The notes below the pieces were generated by a model. That model did not search any database. It was given only the letters and a program-made list of their open reading frames with translations, and had not been told where the DNA came from. This document shows positions 13,216-22,300 of a stretch of 64,000 nt of DNA, one piece after another; within the stretch, counting starts at the first letter, position 1; each line of letters opens with the position of its first letter. This stretch comes from Klebsiella sp. RIT-PI-d (lineage in GTDB: Bacteria; Pseudomonadota; Gammaproteobacteria; Enterobacterales; Enterobacteriaceae). The stretch covers positions 423,540 through 487,539 of the forward strand of contig NZ_LGIT01000004.1 of the NCBI RefSeq assembly GCF_001187865.1, in the 5' to 3' direction. The translations under genes and the position numbers were made by a program.

Positions 13216-13231
13216 ACGGCAACGATTGCGT
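13216..13231 (-). promoter_or_regulatory. Candidate PurR operator upstream of adeP
   Basis: On the minus strand this reads ACGCAATCGTTGCCGT, matching the PurR consensus ACGCAAACGTTTTCGT at 13 of 16 positions by my count. It lies about 100 bp upstream of adeP in the gap shared with yieH. Purine repression of this permease is established in E. coli; the site assignment here is by eye. Confidence 0.5.
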
Positions 13232-13281
13232 AGCCTAAATTTCACCGGATAAACGTTAAACTTATTGAAAGGGAAACAGGT

Positions 13282-13947
13282 ATGTCCCCCATTGAGGCAG
13301 TATTTTTTGATTGTGACGGTACGCTGGTCGACAGCGAAGTCATTTGCTCCCGTGCCTACGTGCATATGTTTCAGCAGTACGGAATTACGCTCGATCTGGA
13401 AACGATTTTTAAGCGTTTTAAAGGCGTTAAGCTTTATGAAATTATCGACACCATTAACGCGGAGTACGGTGTTAATCTGGCAAAGGCCGATCTAGAACCG
13501 GTATATCGCGCTGAAGTCGCCCGCCTGTTTGATTCAGAGCTGGTGGGTATTGATGGCGCAAACGCGCTGCTGGATAGCATTATCGTGCCAATGTGCGTGG
13601 TATCGAATGGTCCGGTCAGCAAGATGCAACACTCTCTGGGCCGTACCGGTATGCTGCATCATTTTCCGGAAAAATTGTTCAGCGGCTACGACATCCAGCG
13701 CTGGAAGCCCGATCCAGCGTTGATGTTTCACGCGGCAAAAGCAATGAATGTTAACGCCGAGCGTTCAGTGCTGGTGGACGATTCAGTGGCCGGTGCCCAG
13801 TCGGGGATCGCCGCCGGAATGGACGTATTTTATTTTTGCGCCGATCCGCATAACAAGCCGATCGATCATCCAAAAGTAACGACGTTTACCGATCTTGCCG
13901 AGCTACCGGCATTATGGAAAGCCCGCGGCTGGACGATCACGCGATAA
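13282..13947 (+). CDS. yieH: HAD-family phosphatase YieH (6-phosphogluconate phosphatase)
   Basis: Haloacid dehalogenase-like sugar phosphatase, 221 residues. The catalytic motif I, FFDCDGTLVDSE, is near residues 7-18. Motif II is VVSNGPVSK, motif III includes KPDP, and motif IV is VLVDDSVAGAQSG. The cap domain lies between motifs I and II. The E. coli homologue dephosphorylates 6-phosphogluconate. It starts at ATG 13282 after a GGGAAACAGG site and ends before a strong terminator. Confidence 0.93.
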   Translation: MSPIEAVFFDCDGTLVDSEVICSRAYVHMFQQYGITLDLETIFKRFKGVKLYEIIDTINAEYGVNLAKADLEPVYRAEVARLFDSELVGIDGANALLDSIIVPMCVVSNGPVSKMQHSLGRTGMLHHFPEKLFSGYDIQRWKPDPALMFHAAKAMNVNAERSVLVDDSVAGAQSGIAAGMDVFYFCADPHNKPIDHPKVTTFTDLAELPALWKARGWTITR

Positions 13948-14015
13948 AGGTTGAATGGCGGGGACGGGTTGGCAGAGTTATTTCATACTTCATTAGCGTT
14001 TCCGCTAACGCTTAA

Positions 14016-14052
14016 AAAAGCCTGACGGGTGATGCCAGTCGTTCAGGCTTTT
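14016..14052 (+). terminator. Rho-independent terminator after yieH
   Basis: AAAAGCCTGA pairs with TCAGGCTTTT across a 17-nt loop, with T residues at the 3' end. A smaller hairpin (TTAGCG/CGCTAA, near 13993-14009) sits just before it. Confidence 0.8.
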
Positions 14053-14093
14053 ATGGTAACCGGGTCTTATGCAGAGCGACTATTTTTCCAGTC

Positions 14094-14115
14094 AAACTCG
14101 CCGAAGCGAGTTTTT
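14094..14115 (-). terminator. UUCG-loop hairpin downstream of the lipoprotein gene
   Basis: AAACTCGC pairs with GCGAGTTT. On the minus strand the loop reads C(UUCG)G, a very stable tetraloop, directly after the stop codon of the minus-strand gene. The T-run is short on the minus strand and longer on the plus strand, so it may serve both directions. Confidence 0.65.
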
Positions 14116-14124
14116 ATAAATAAA

Positions 14125-14514
14125 TCATTTCCTATTTTCACAACCGGGCAGCATTCTGTCGATGACCAGATCGCCTTCAACGCTATAACCCACCGCACCC
14201 ACTATAACAGCATACATATTTTGTCTAATGACAGTATCACTTAAAGCAACAGCACAGCTGTCTTTCTCTATGGCTTTATCAGCAGCTTCTTCAACGTCCG
14301 GCAGACCCAACGGAAACAATATCACCGGAACATAGTCATCACCCCTAACACGACTTCCTTTAACAAACCGTGGCTTATTACTCAATTTATACGAGTCACT
14401 GGGGTCTGCATTGAGATTAATATTTTTGGTACTTGCCACCGTAAGATCGGCTATACGAAAACTACATCCAGAAATGAATATCGCCGCAATAATAAAAACT
14501 GAGCTTATTTTCAT
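14125..14514 (-). CDS. Small predicted lipoprotein, function unknown
   Basis: 129-residue protein with a clear lipoprotein signal peptide: MKISSVFIIAAIFISGC, with lipobox ISGC and Cys at residue 17. The remainder is a small periplasmic domain with two further cysteines (in DSCAVAL and PGCENRK), and VIVGAVGYSVEGDLVIDRML near the end. The residue after Cys is Ser, which favours outer-membrane sorting by the usual rule. I do not recognise the family. It is AT-richer than its core neighbours and lies at the edge of the accessory island. Whether it belongs to the type VI module is unclear; a gap with a REP-like palindrome separates them. Confidence 0.75.
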   Translation of the reverse strand: MKISSVFIIAAIFISGCSFRIADLTVASTKNINLNADPSDSYKLSNKPRFVKGSRVRGDDYVPVILFPLGLPDVEEAADKAIEKDSCAVALSDTVIRQNMYAVIVGAVGYSVEGDLVIDRMLPGCENRK

Positions 14515-14631
14515 TTTGTTGCTCCATGCATTTAAAACCGTACGATAGCATTGGGGAAAATAAAACCTTCACTGAGGATACAGGTTTAGATAATTTTCGG
14601 ATTTTATAAAGGTCAGCAGCGTGTTCTTCCT

Positions 14632-14657
14632 GCCCGGTGGCGCTGCGCTTACCGGGC
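14632..14657. repeat. REP-type palindrome
   Basis: GCCCGGT and ACCGGGC arms around a GC-rich centre, between the lipoprotein gene and the last copy of the immunity-like array. Confidence 0.6.
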
Positions 14658-14697
14658 CTGCATTTCGTCTGACGCAGCTGGTATTGTATCCGAAGGG

Positions 14698-15444
14698 CTA
14701 TTTTTCCGTTGTCGATTCACGCTCAATATCCTGCGGCCAGCGAACCGTCTTAAACGGCGTCCAGCTCAGCGGCACCTCTGTTATCAGCGGCCTGTCAGAG
14801 ACCGCTTTCCCCTGCATGTACTGGCAGCAGTGGCTCCACAGCCCGTAAATCATGCGGATATCGCCTACCGTCCAGTTAAGGATAAACCGGTCCACTACTT
14901 CATAGGTTCCCGGCTTACAGACCGCGCAGTACAGCTGATGACCGTAATTCCCGCGACCGGCCACAAACACCCGCTCGCCGTGAATATCGGCCCAGTCCAA
15001 TACCTTGATGGTGACTGGCCAGCGTTTCCATGGCCATACATGTTGCTGATGCTCGTAGACGTAGACTTTCTGCCGCTTACGGTTGAAGCGTACGGGGGCA
15101 CCGCGGGGGACAAATAAGACCATCCTGAAACACCAAAAACATAAGGTTAATACTGTGAAGCTGGCAAGCATAAACATTAATATGAGATCCACAGAAACAT
15201 GATTAAAAATACCCGGCAACTGAAGAAATAACATGCTGTTAATGAAAAAAACTAACAGCATTATTGCGTAGAACCATAATCCACCCCAGCCGTGATTGAC
15301 GTAGCGGGGGATTTCCATCCAGACATCATTAATCTCATTCACCCGAATCAGCCGGGGATAAACACGCTGCTCCTCTGTTATTTCGGGTAAGTCCTCATCC
15401 CAGTATTTAACCTGTGGAAACAGGCGGGAGGTTTTTAGCGCCAT
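14698..15444 (-). CDS. DUF6708-type membrane protein, array copy 6 (putative type VI immunity protein)
   Basis: 248 residues, the copy furthest from the effector. It has the shared cytoplasmic-looking N-terminus (MALKTSRLFPQVKYWDEDLP, here with the PEITEE variant), then a two-segment membrane hairpin of type A (LWFYAIMLLVFFINSMLFLQ, then a second segment beginning after GIFNHVSVD), then the conserved FVPRGAPVRFNRKR and C-terminal domain with DWADIHGERVFVAGRGNYGH. Its end, STTEK, differs from the other copies (APE or SPE). The family name is from memory. Immunity is inferred from position after the toxin. Confidence 0.75.
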   Translation of the reverse strand: MALKTSRLFPQVKYWDEDLPEITEEQRVYPRLIRVNEINDVWMEIPRYVNHGWGGLWFYAIMLLVFFINSMLFLQLPGIFNHVSVDLILMFMLASFTVLTLCFWCFRMVLFVPRGAPVRFNRKRQKVYVYEHQQHVWPWKRWPVTIKVLDWADIHGERVFVAGRGNYGHQLYCAVCKPGTYEVVDRFILNWTVGDIRMIYGLWSHCCQYMQGKAVSDRPLITEVPLSWTPFKTVRWPQDIERESTTEK

Positions 15445-15481
15445 TGCATTACTGTCCTTGTTATATTAATTTCCGGTCCGC

Positions 15482-16225
15482 TTATTCAGGCGCAGTGGTC
15501 GATTCACGCTCAACATCCTGCGGCCAGCGAACCGTCTTAAACGGCGTCCAGCTCAGCGGCACCTCGGTTATCAGCGGCCTGTCAGAGACCGCTTTCCCCT
15601 GCATGTACTGGCAGCAGTGGCTCCACAGGCCGTAAATCATGCGGATATCACCTACCGTCCAGTTAAGGATAAACCGGTCCACCACTTCATAGGTTCCCGG
15701 CTTACAGACCGCGCAGTGCAGCTGATGACCGTAATTCCCGCGACCGGCCACAAACACCCGCTCGCCGTGAATATCGGCCCAGTCGAATACCTTGATGGTG
15801 ACTGGCCAGCGCTTCCATGGCCACACATGTTGCTGATGCTCGTAAACATAGACTTTCTGCCGCTTACGGTTGAAGCGTACGGGAGCGCCGCGAGGGACGA
15901 ATAAGGCCATTCGTAATAAATATGCAGTCATACTGGTAAATGCAAACATTGCAACCAGCAGAAATAATTTAAATCCTCGATCTGGCTCCGACCAAGAAAT
16001 AATAAATGCAAAGCAACATAATAGTATAGACGGAATTGAAATCAATAAGAATAAGTAAAACCCACCCCAGCCGTGATTGACGTAGCGGGGGATTTCCATA
16101 CAGACATCATTAATCTCATTCACCCGAATCAGCCGGGGATAAACACGCTGCTCCTCTTGCGGCTCGGGTAAGTTTTCATCCCAGTATTTAACCTGTGGGA
16201 ATAAGCGGGAAGTTTTTAGCGCCAT
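15482..16225 (-). CDS. DUF6708-type membrane protein, array copy 5 (putative type VI immunity protein)
   Basis: 247 residues. Same conserved frame as its neighbours, but with the PEPQEE variant, VCMEIP in place of VWMEIP, and a different membrane hairpin (type B: FYLFLLISIPSILLCCFAFI, then a second segment after SWSEPDRGFK). The ribosome-binding site AAGGA is 10 nt before the ATG; a four-codon reading frame (ATG CGA TGG CGC TAA) overlaps the start. Confidence 0.75.
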   Translation of the reverse strand: MALKTSRLFPQVKYWDENLPEPQEEQRVYPRLIRVNEINDVCMEIPRYVNHGWGGFYLFLLISIPSILLCCFAFIISWSEPDRGFKLFLLVAMFAFTSMTAYLLRMALFVPRGAPVRFNRKRQKVYVYEHQQHVWPWKRWPVTIKVFDWADIHGERVFVAGRGNYGHQLHCAVCKPGTYEVVDRFILNWTVGDIRMIYGLWSHCCQYMQGKAVSDRPLITEVPLSWTPFKTVRWPQDVERESTTAPE

Positions 16226-16262
16226 CGCATTACTGTCCTTGTTATATTAATTTCCGGTCCGC

Positions 16263-17012
16263 TTATTCAGGCGAAGTTGTCGATTCACGCTCAATATCCT
16301 GCGGCCAGCGAACCGTCTTAAACGGCGTCCAGCTCAGCGGCACCTCTGTTATCAGCGGCCTGTCAGAGACCGCTTTCCCCTGCATGTACTGGCAGCAGTG
16401 GCTCCACAGCCCGTAAATCATGCGGATATCGCCTACCGTCCAGTTAAGGATAAACCGGTCCACTACTTCATAGGTTCCCGGCTTACAGACCGCGCAGTAC
16501 AGCTGATGACCGTAATTCCCGCGACCGGCCACAAATACCCGCTCACCGTGAATATCGGCCCAGTCCAATACCTTGATGGTGACTGGCCAGCGTTTCCATG
16601 GCCATACATGTTGCTGATGCTCGTAGACGTAGACTTTCTGCCGCTTACGGTTGAAGCGTACGGGAGCGCCGCGAGGGACGAATAAGACCATCCTGAAACA
16701 CCAGACTACAAATGATAGTAAAAAGAAGTTGGAAAATATAAGCATTATTTTCATATCTATAGATGCCCTATCGAAAACACCCGGCAACTGAAGAAATAAC
16801 ATGCTGTTAATGAAAAAAACTAACAGCATTATTGCGTAGAACCATAACCCACCCCAGCCATGATTGACGTAGCGCGGAATTTCCATCCAGACATCATTAA
16901 TCTCATTCACCCTAATCAGCCGGGGATAAACACGCTGCTCCTCTTGCGGTTCGGGTAAATCTTCATCCCAGTATTTAACCTGCGGAAACAGGCGGGAGGT
17001 TTTTAGCGCCAT
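16263..17012 (-). CDS. DUF6708-type membrane protein, array copy 4 (putative type VI immunity protein)
   Basis: 249 residues with the PEPQEE variant and the type A membrane hairpin. The cassette (including GVFDRASIDMKIML) appears identical to that of copy 3, whereas its upstream polymorphism matches copies 1 and 5. This is one of the clearest mosaic cases in the array. The C-terminal half is nearly identical to all other copies. Confidence 0.75.
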   Translation of the reverse strand: MALKTSRLFPQVKYWDEDLPEPQEEQRVYPRLIRVNEINDVWMEIPRYVNHGWGGLWFYAIMLLVFFINSMLFLQLPGVFDRASIDMKIMLIFSNFFLLSFVVWCFRMVLFVPRGAPVRFNRKRQKVYVYEHQQHVWPWKRWPVTIKVLDWADIHGERVFVAGRGNYGHQLYCAVCKPGTYEVVDRFILNWTVGDIRMIYGLWSHCCQYMQGKAVSDRPLITEVPLSWTPFKTVRWPQDIERESTTSPE

Positions 17013-17049
17013 TGCATTACTGTCCTTGTTATATTAATTTCCGGTCCGC

Positions 17050-17799
17050 TTATTCAGGCGCAGTGGTCGATTCACGCTCAACATCCTGCGGCCAGCGAAC
17101 CGTCTTAAACGGCGTCCAGCTCAGCGGCACCTCGGTTATCAGCGGCCTGTCAGAGACCGCTTTCCCCTGCATGTACTGGCAGCAGTGGCTCCACAGGCCG
17201 TAAATCATGCGGATATCACCTACCGTCCAGTTAAGGATAAACCGGTCCACCACTTCATAGGTTCCCGGCTTACAGACCGCGCAGTACAGCTGATGACCGT
17301 AATTCCCGCGACCGGCCACAAACACCCGCTCACCGTGAATATCGGCCCAGTCGAATACCTTGATGGTGACTGGCCAGCGCTTCCACGGCCATACATGTTG
17401 CTGATGTTCGTAGACGTAGACTTTCTGCCGCTTGCGGTTGAAACGCACAGGGGCACCGCGAGGGACAAATAACACCATCCTGAAACACCAGACTACAAAT
17501 GATAGTAAAAAGAAGTTGGAAAATATAAGCATTATTTTCATATCTATAGATGCCCTATCGAAAACACCCGGCAACTGAAGAAATAACATGCTGTTAATGA
17601 AAAAAACTAACAGCATTATTGCGTAGAACCATAACCCACCCCAGCCATGATTGACGTAGCGGGGGATTTCCATCCAGATATCGTTAATTTCATTCACCCG
17701 AATCAGCCGGGGATAAACACGCTGTTCCTCTGTTATTTCGGGTAGGTCTTCATCCCAGTATTTAACCTGCGGAAACAGGCGGGAGGTTTTTAGCGCCAT
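17050..17799 (-). CDS. DUF6708-type membrane protein, array copy 3 (putative type VI immunity protein)
   Basis: 249 residues with the PEITEE variant and the same type A membrane hairpin as copy 4. The end is TTAPE. An AAGGA site precedes the start, and the overlapping four-codon frame ATG CAA TGG CGC TAA is present. Confidence 0.75.
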   Translation of the reverse strand: MALKTSRLFPQVKYWDEDLPEITEEQRVYPRLIRVNEINDIWMEIPRYVNHGWGGLWFYAIMLLVFFINSMLFLQLPGVFDRASIDMKIMLIFSNFFLLSFVVWCFRMVLFVPRGAPVRFNRKRQKVYVYEHQQHVWPWKRWPVTIKVFDWADIHGERVFVAGRGNYGHQLYCAVCKPGTYEVVDRFILNWTVGDIRMIYGLWSHCCQYMQGKAVSDRPLITEVPLSWTPFKTVRWPQDVERESTTAPE

Positions 17800-17836
17800 T
17801 GCATTACTTTCCTTGTTATATTAATTTCCGGTCCGC

Positions 17837-18580
17837 TTATTCAGGCGAAGTTGTCGATTCACGATCAACATCCTGCGGCCAGCGAACCGTCTTAAACGGC
17901 GTCCAGCTCAGCGGCACCTCTGTTATCAGCGGCCTGTCAGAGACCGCTTTCCCCTGCATGTACTGGCAGCAGTGGCTCCACAGCCCGTAAATCATGCGGA
18001 TATCGCCTACCGTCCAGTTCAGGATAAACCGGTCCACCACTTCATAGGTTCCCGGCTTACAGACCGCGCAGTACAGCTGATGACCATAATTCCCGCGACC
18101 GGCCACAAACACCCGCTCGCCGTGAATATCGGCCCAGTCGAATACCTTGATGGTGACTGGCCAGCGCTTCCATGGCCACACATGTTGCTGATGCTCGTAG
18201 ACGTAGACTTTCTGCCGCTTGCGGTTGAAACGTACGGGGGCACCGCGAGGGACGAATAAGGCCGTTCTTAATAAATATGCAGTTATAGTTAAAAAATTAA
18301 AAATAATTACAATTAATAATAACTTAAAGCTTCCATCTGGCTCAGGCCATGAAATAACAAATATAAAACTAAATAAAAAAACAAGAGGGATTGGGATCAA
18401 CAAAAAAAAATAAAATCCACCCCAGCCGTGATTGACGTAGCGGGGGATTTCCATCCAGATATCGTTAATCTCATTCACCCGAATCAGCCGGGGATAAACA
18501 CGCTGCTCCTCTGTTATTTCGGGTAGGTCTTCATCCCAGTATTTAACCTGTGGAAATAAGCGGGAGCTTTTTAGTGCCAT
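17837..18580 (-). CDS. DUF6708-type membrane protein, array copy 2 (putative type VI immunity protein)
   Basis: 247 residues from the shared start MALKSSRLFPQ; an in-frame ATG at 18652 would extend it back into the end of copy 1 and is rejected. It has the PEITEE variant and a type B' membrane hairpin (FYFFLLIPIPLVFLFSFIFV, then a second segment after SWPEPDGSFK) related to but distinct from copy 5. The cassette DNA is markedly AT-rich, with runs of A. Confidence 0.75.
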   Translation of the reverse strand: MALKSSRLFPQVKYWDEDLPEITEEQRVYPRLIRVNEINDIWMEIPRYVNHGWGGFYFFLLIPIPLVFLFSFIFVISWPEPDGSFKLLLIVIIFNFLTITAYLLRTALFVPRGAPVRFNRKRQKVYVYEHQQHVWPWKRWPVTIKVFDWADIHGERVFVAGRGNYGHQLYCAVCKPGTYEVVDRFILNWTVGDIRMIYGLWSHCCQYMQGKAVSDRPLITEVPLSWTPFKTVRWPQDVDRESTTSPE

Positions 18581-18617
18581 TGCATTACTGTCCTTGTTAT
18601 ATTGATTTCCGGTCCGC

Positions 18618-19349
18618 TTATTCAGGCGCAGTGGTCGATTCACGCTCAACATCCTGCGGCCAGCGAACCGTCTTAAACGGCGTCCAGCTCAGCGGCACAT
18701 CTGTTATCAGCGGCCTGTCAGAGACCGCTTTCCCCTGCATGTACTGGCAGCAGTGGCTCCACAGCCCGTAAATCATGCGGATATCGCCTACCGTCCAGTT
18801 CAGGATAAACCGGTCCACCACTTCATAGGTTCCCGGCTTACAGACCGCGCAGTGCAGCTGATGACCGTAATTCCCGCGACCGGCCACAAACACCCGCTCG
18901 CCGTGAATATCGGCCCAGTCGAATACCTTGATGGTGACTGGCCAGCGTTTCCACGGCCATACATATTGCTGATACTCGTAGACGTAGACTTTCTGCCGCT
19001 TACGGTTGAAGCGCACGGGAGCGCCGCGAGGGACAAATAACACCATTTTGATTAGAAATAAAATAAAAGAAACAATAAAAAAAGCCAATGTGTAAAATAA
19101 TAAATCTAATCTATCAATATTATTAAATAATGAATCACTGACAATAAATAATGGAAACAATGCTAAAATCAAAAAAAACCATAATCCACCCCAGCCATGA
19201 TTGACGTAGCGGGGGATTTCCATCCAGACATCATTAATCTCATTCACCCGAATCAGCCGGGGATAAACACGTTGCTCCTCTTGCGGTTCGGGTAAGTCTT
19301 CATCCCAGTGTTTAACCTGTGGGAATAAGCGGGAAGTTTTTAGCGCCAT
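18618..19349 (-). CDS. DUF6708-type membrane protein, array copy 1 (putative immunity protein next to the effector)
   Basis: 243 residues from MALKTSRLFPQVKHWDEDLP; an in-frame start at 19415 lies inside the effector gene and is rejected. It begins 4 bp after the effector stop codon, so it is the copy most tightly coupled to the toxin. Its membrane hairpin (type C: LWFFLILALFPLFIVSDSLF, then LDLLFYTLAFFIVSFILFLI) is the most divergent of the six. It lacks the four-codon overlapping frame seen in copies 2-6. As the toxin-adjacent copy it is the best candidate cognate immunity protein. Confidence 0.78.
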   Translation of the reverse strand: MALKTSRLFPQVKHWDEDLPEPQEEQRVYPRLIRVNEINDVWMEIPRYVNHGWGGLWFFLILALFPLFIVSDSLFNNIDRLDLLFYTLAFFIVSFILFLIKMVLFVPRGAPVRFNRKRQKVYVYEYQQYVWPWKRWPVTIKVFDWADIHGERVFVAGRGNYGHQLHCAVCKPGTYEVVDRFILNWTVGDIRMIYGLWSHCCQYMQGKAVSDRPLITDVPLSWTPFKTVRWPQDVERESTTAPE

Positions 19350-19353
19350 TGTA

Positions 19354-22300
19354 TTATTTCCATTTTGGCCATCCGTGTAGTCCTGTTGCGGAAATTCCAC
19401 CTTCCCACCAGCCACGAGTCGTCCTGATGGTTAAGGCCAGCTTATTATGAGTATCTGATTTATCTGGCCAATAGTTGGTAACAAGCGTAACAACAGGATT
19501 GGAACTCTGTTTAACCCAGACGGTAATCCGGATAATCAGACTTCCATTTTCGAGACTCTGCTGATAAGAATCTGAATAGCGCTCTGAATAAGTTATCGAT
19601 GCGCGATCCTTTACTGCCGTTAGATTATGTGACTTTGAAAATAGCACATTATTATCACCACCTTCCAGAAACAGTTCCCAGGCTGAAATGGTATCATCAT
19701 AACCCGGCAAGCATATTTTTATGTCTATCCGATTATAATCCACGGTTTGAATTGCAGCGGTACCGGTAATATCAACTTCGGCGATCATACCACTAGTAAT
19801 GGCATAATAAGCTTCAAGTGCGCTATTTAGATCTTTTTCGCTATTTTCATGCCATACAAAATCGCTGTCATGAGGTATACCGAAGCAGCAGCTTCGTAAC
19901 CAGACTTCAAAGGGCGTACTTCGCTTGTGGCTAGCCTCCCAGGCAAGGATCATACCTTGCAAAATCAATACGGCTCCCCATCCTGCGGGGCCAAGTAGAA
20001 AAGTATCACTTAATAAAGTAAATATACCTGAAAATGCTCCAGCTCCACCAATGATGCCCCCCGTAATAGTTAGTGTACCAGCAACAAAATAATCTATGTA
20101 TGTTGCCTTATCACCATCTTTCAAGGCTTCTAACCCATTAACCACCATCCTCACCCCATCCACCACCGATGCCGCTCCCGCCAGCACGCCGCCGAACTTC
20201 ACCAGCGGGTGAACAAAGTCCGGTCCCCAGACTATCCAGTTCTTTTTAATGGTTAGCATATGCGCAAAACCCGCGGTTTCAGCGACTGCACCGGTCACCA
20301 TCAGACGATTGATAGCGTAATCGGCTACCGCGTCGGGCGTGTTATTTACCGCATCCTGCACGCTTTTGGCTTTCGCTTGCCAGTCGGCCATCTGTAGCGC
20401 CAGCATGCCCATTGCCAGTACTACGCCAAAACCATTGCCGCTGATATAGCGCCGCATTCGTTCATTAAAGGCATCAATTTGAGGTCGACTCATCATAATA
20501 TTAACGTGAGGTGGGTTCTGTAATGAAATGCCAGAAATATGCATATTGTGGACGTGATCAAGCAGTTGCGGATGACTAAGCGGAAGATCGGTTTGACCGA
20601 TATCCTCTAAAACCCGCTTGATATCCTCAAGGGTTCCGAGAATACTTTTTTGTACAACGATCTCCTGGGCGAGAAGATTTTTTTGCTGAATACCGATAAT
20701 CCAGTCGGTTGCTGAGGTGCTACCATTTTTTATCAAGCCACCAAAGGCCGTTTCGTTTTTTGCCATGGCTGGCGAGAACCATTTTGCTGCTTTAATCTCT
20801 TTCTGAAGCTGTCCAATAGTGGTTTTATATTCGAACACCACGACGGATTCCCCGGTGGCTGTCAGCAGTGCGGCCTGCATCATCCGTTGAAAACCCTGGT
20901 ACGCGGCTTCATCCAGTTTGTTGTTCAGGCGAGCAACCGATCCACTCAGGGCGGCCATACGGCTGGTCCAGCTCTGTTTTATCGCTATGCCTTTTAAATA
21001 GTTGCCATATTCATCCGAGAGCACGGCAGTCTTAAGATTGCTATAGACATTGCCGCCACTAAAAATAATGTCGATTAAGGATGACTGCATCCCGGCAAAT
21101 CCGATATAAGCGGGAGAGCCGGGATTTTTTATCCACTCAGACCAGACATCGTCGGTTTCGGTATCCATTCCTCCGCCCTGAATACAGGCGGAAACGGTGA
21201 GAAATTGTCTTACCCAGCTTCGTACTGAGATATCCGGCGCATAGTCATGTCCGATTGCCATTAACCAGCTTTTAGCCCGATACCATGCCGCCAGGTCTTT
21301 ACCGATGGCTTTATTTCTGTCTTCCCAGGTTTCCATTCTGCTGGCGTAGTCGGTAATAAATGCTGCGCGCACAGGTTCGTTATAACTTTTTCTCAGGCGG
21401 TTAAATTGTTCAGCAAATGTCTCTTCGGCCGCCTGCTCAGCAGTAATGACTTTGCCGCCCCAGACCGTTGGCTGATTTTCAGGAAACTTATATTTTGCCT
21501 GACTACTGCGATCGATCGCTTTTTGCGTAGAATCAAGATATTGACCAATTGCTTGTGAAATTAAATATTTATGCAATATTTCTGGCCTGGAGGTATACGC
21601 CTGACAGGCGTCCGCCACCTGTATCCGGGCATTATTTAACTCCTCGACGATACCCACCTCGTCGGGGAGGATCAGTGCCGCTATCGGACACTTAAACTGC
21701 GATTGCAGTTGCGCGATACGGATTGCCAGCGCTTCTGCGCCCTCATGTCGTGGATAAAATCCGTGGGCGCTTGCTGAAATATTACTTTCGGGATTTTCAA
21801 ACCACGGATAGAACGTTGCCGCAAACTCAGCCACATTTGCTTTTAAGACTGATAATGACGGATCCAGCACCCGCGCCTGTGGAATTGAGGCGGGATTTTG
21901 CTTCAGGGTGTTAAGATCTATTTGCGTAAAGCGCGTCGACAGCTCCGGACTACTCTGGTACTTATCCAGAACGTCGCTGCTCCACGGATCGCGACTAAAT
22001 GCCAGCCAGGCCTGAGAATATGCCGTGTCGATATTGATAAAACTGGCGGCAATTTCATGACCTCTTTTTACACAGACCGGCGCTAACGGGGTGACTGTAT
22101 CGCCTTCCGGCATAATAGAGGGCGTAATCTGCCGCAAATAGCCTTCGGTGGTGACCTCATAGGCCTGCCAGTATTTTTTATCGAGTAAAACATATAAATA
22201 GCCCATCCGCAGGGTGCGCAGTGCATATTTAAACAGTCCACCCGTTAATTCAACGTTTGGATCGGGTACCGCCGGCACCCAGTTTCTGCCCGCCATTTTC

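Larger units (their letters stand above)
14698..19349 (-). repeat. Tandem array of six paralogous immunity-like genes (about 770-790 bp per unit)
   Basis: Six head-to-tail gene copies with starts at 19349, 18580, 17799, 17012, 16225 and 15444, giving periods of 769, 781, 787, 787 and 781 bp. Spacers between copies are about 37 bp and nearly identical. Sequence outside one internal cassette is almost the same in every copy; the cassette (codons about 56-108) is AT-rich and differs. The array directly follows the VasX-like effector gene. Confidence 0.95.

Noticed and set aside
17837..18652. Long upstream starts for array copies 1 and 2
   Set aside because: They extend into the preceding gene; the shared MALK start and spacing are the same in all copies.
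14830..18990. Repeated 95-codon frames on the plus strand, one in each array copy
   Set aside because: They lie antisense to the most conserved part of the immunity-like genes and are alike only because the sense strand is conserved. They have no consistent ribosome-binding site.
14698..19349. Regular repeats considered as CRISPR or phage-type repeats
   Set aside because: The unit is a whole gene of about 780 bp with a coding cassette, not short direct repeats with spacers.
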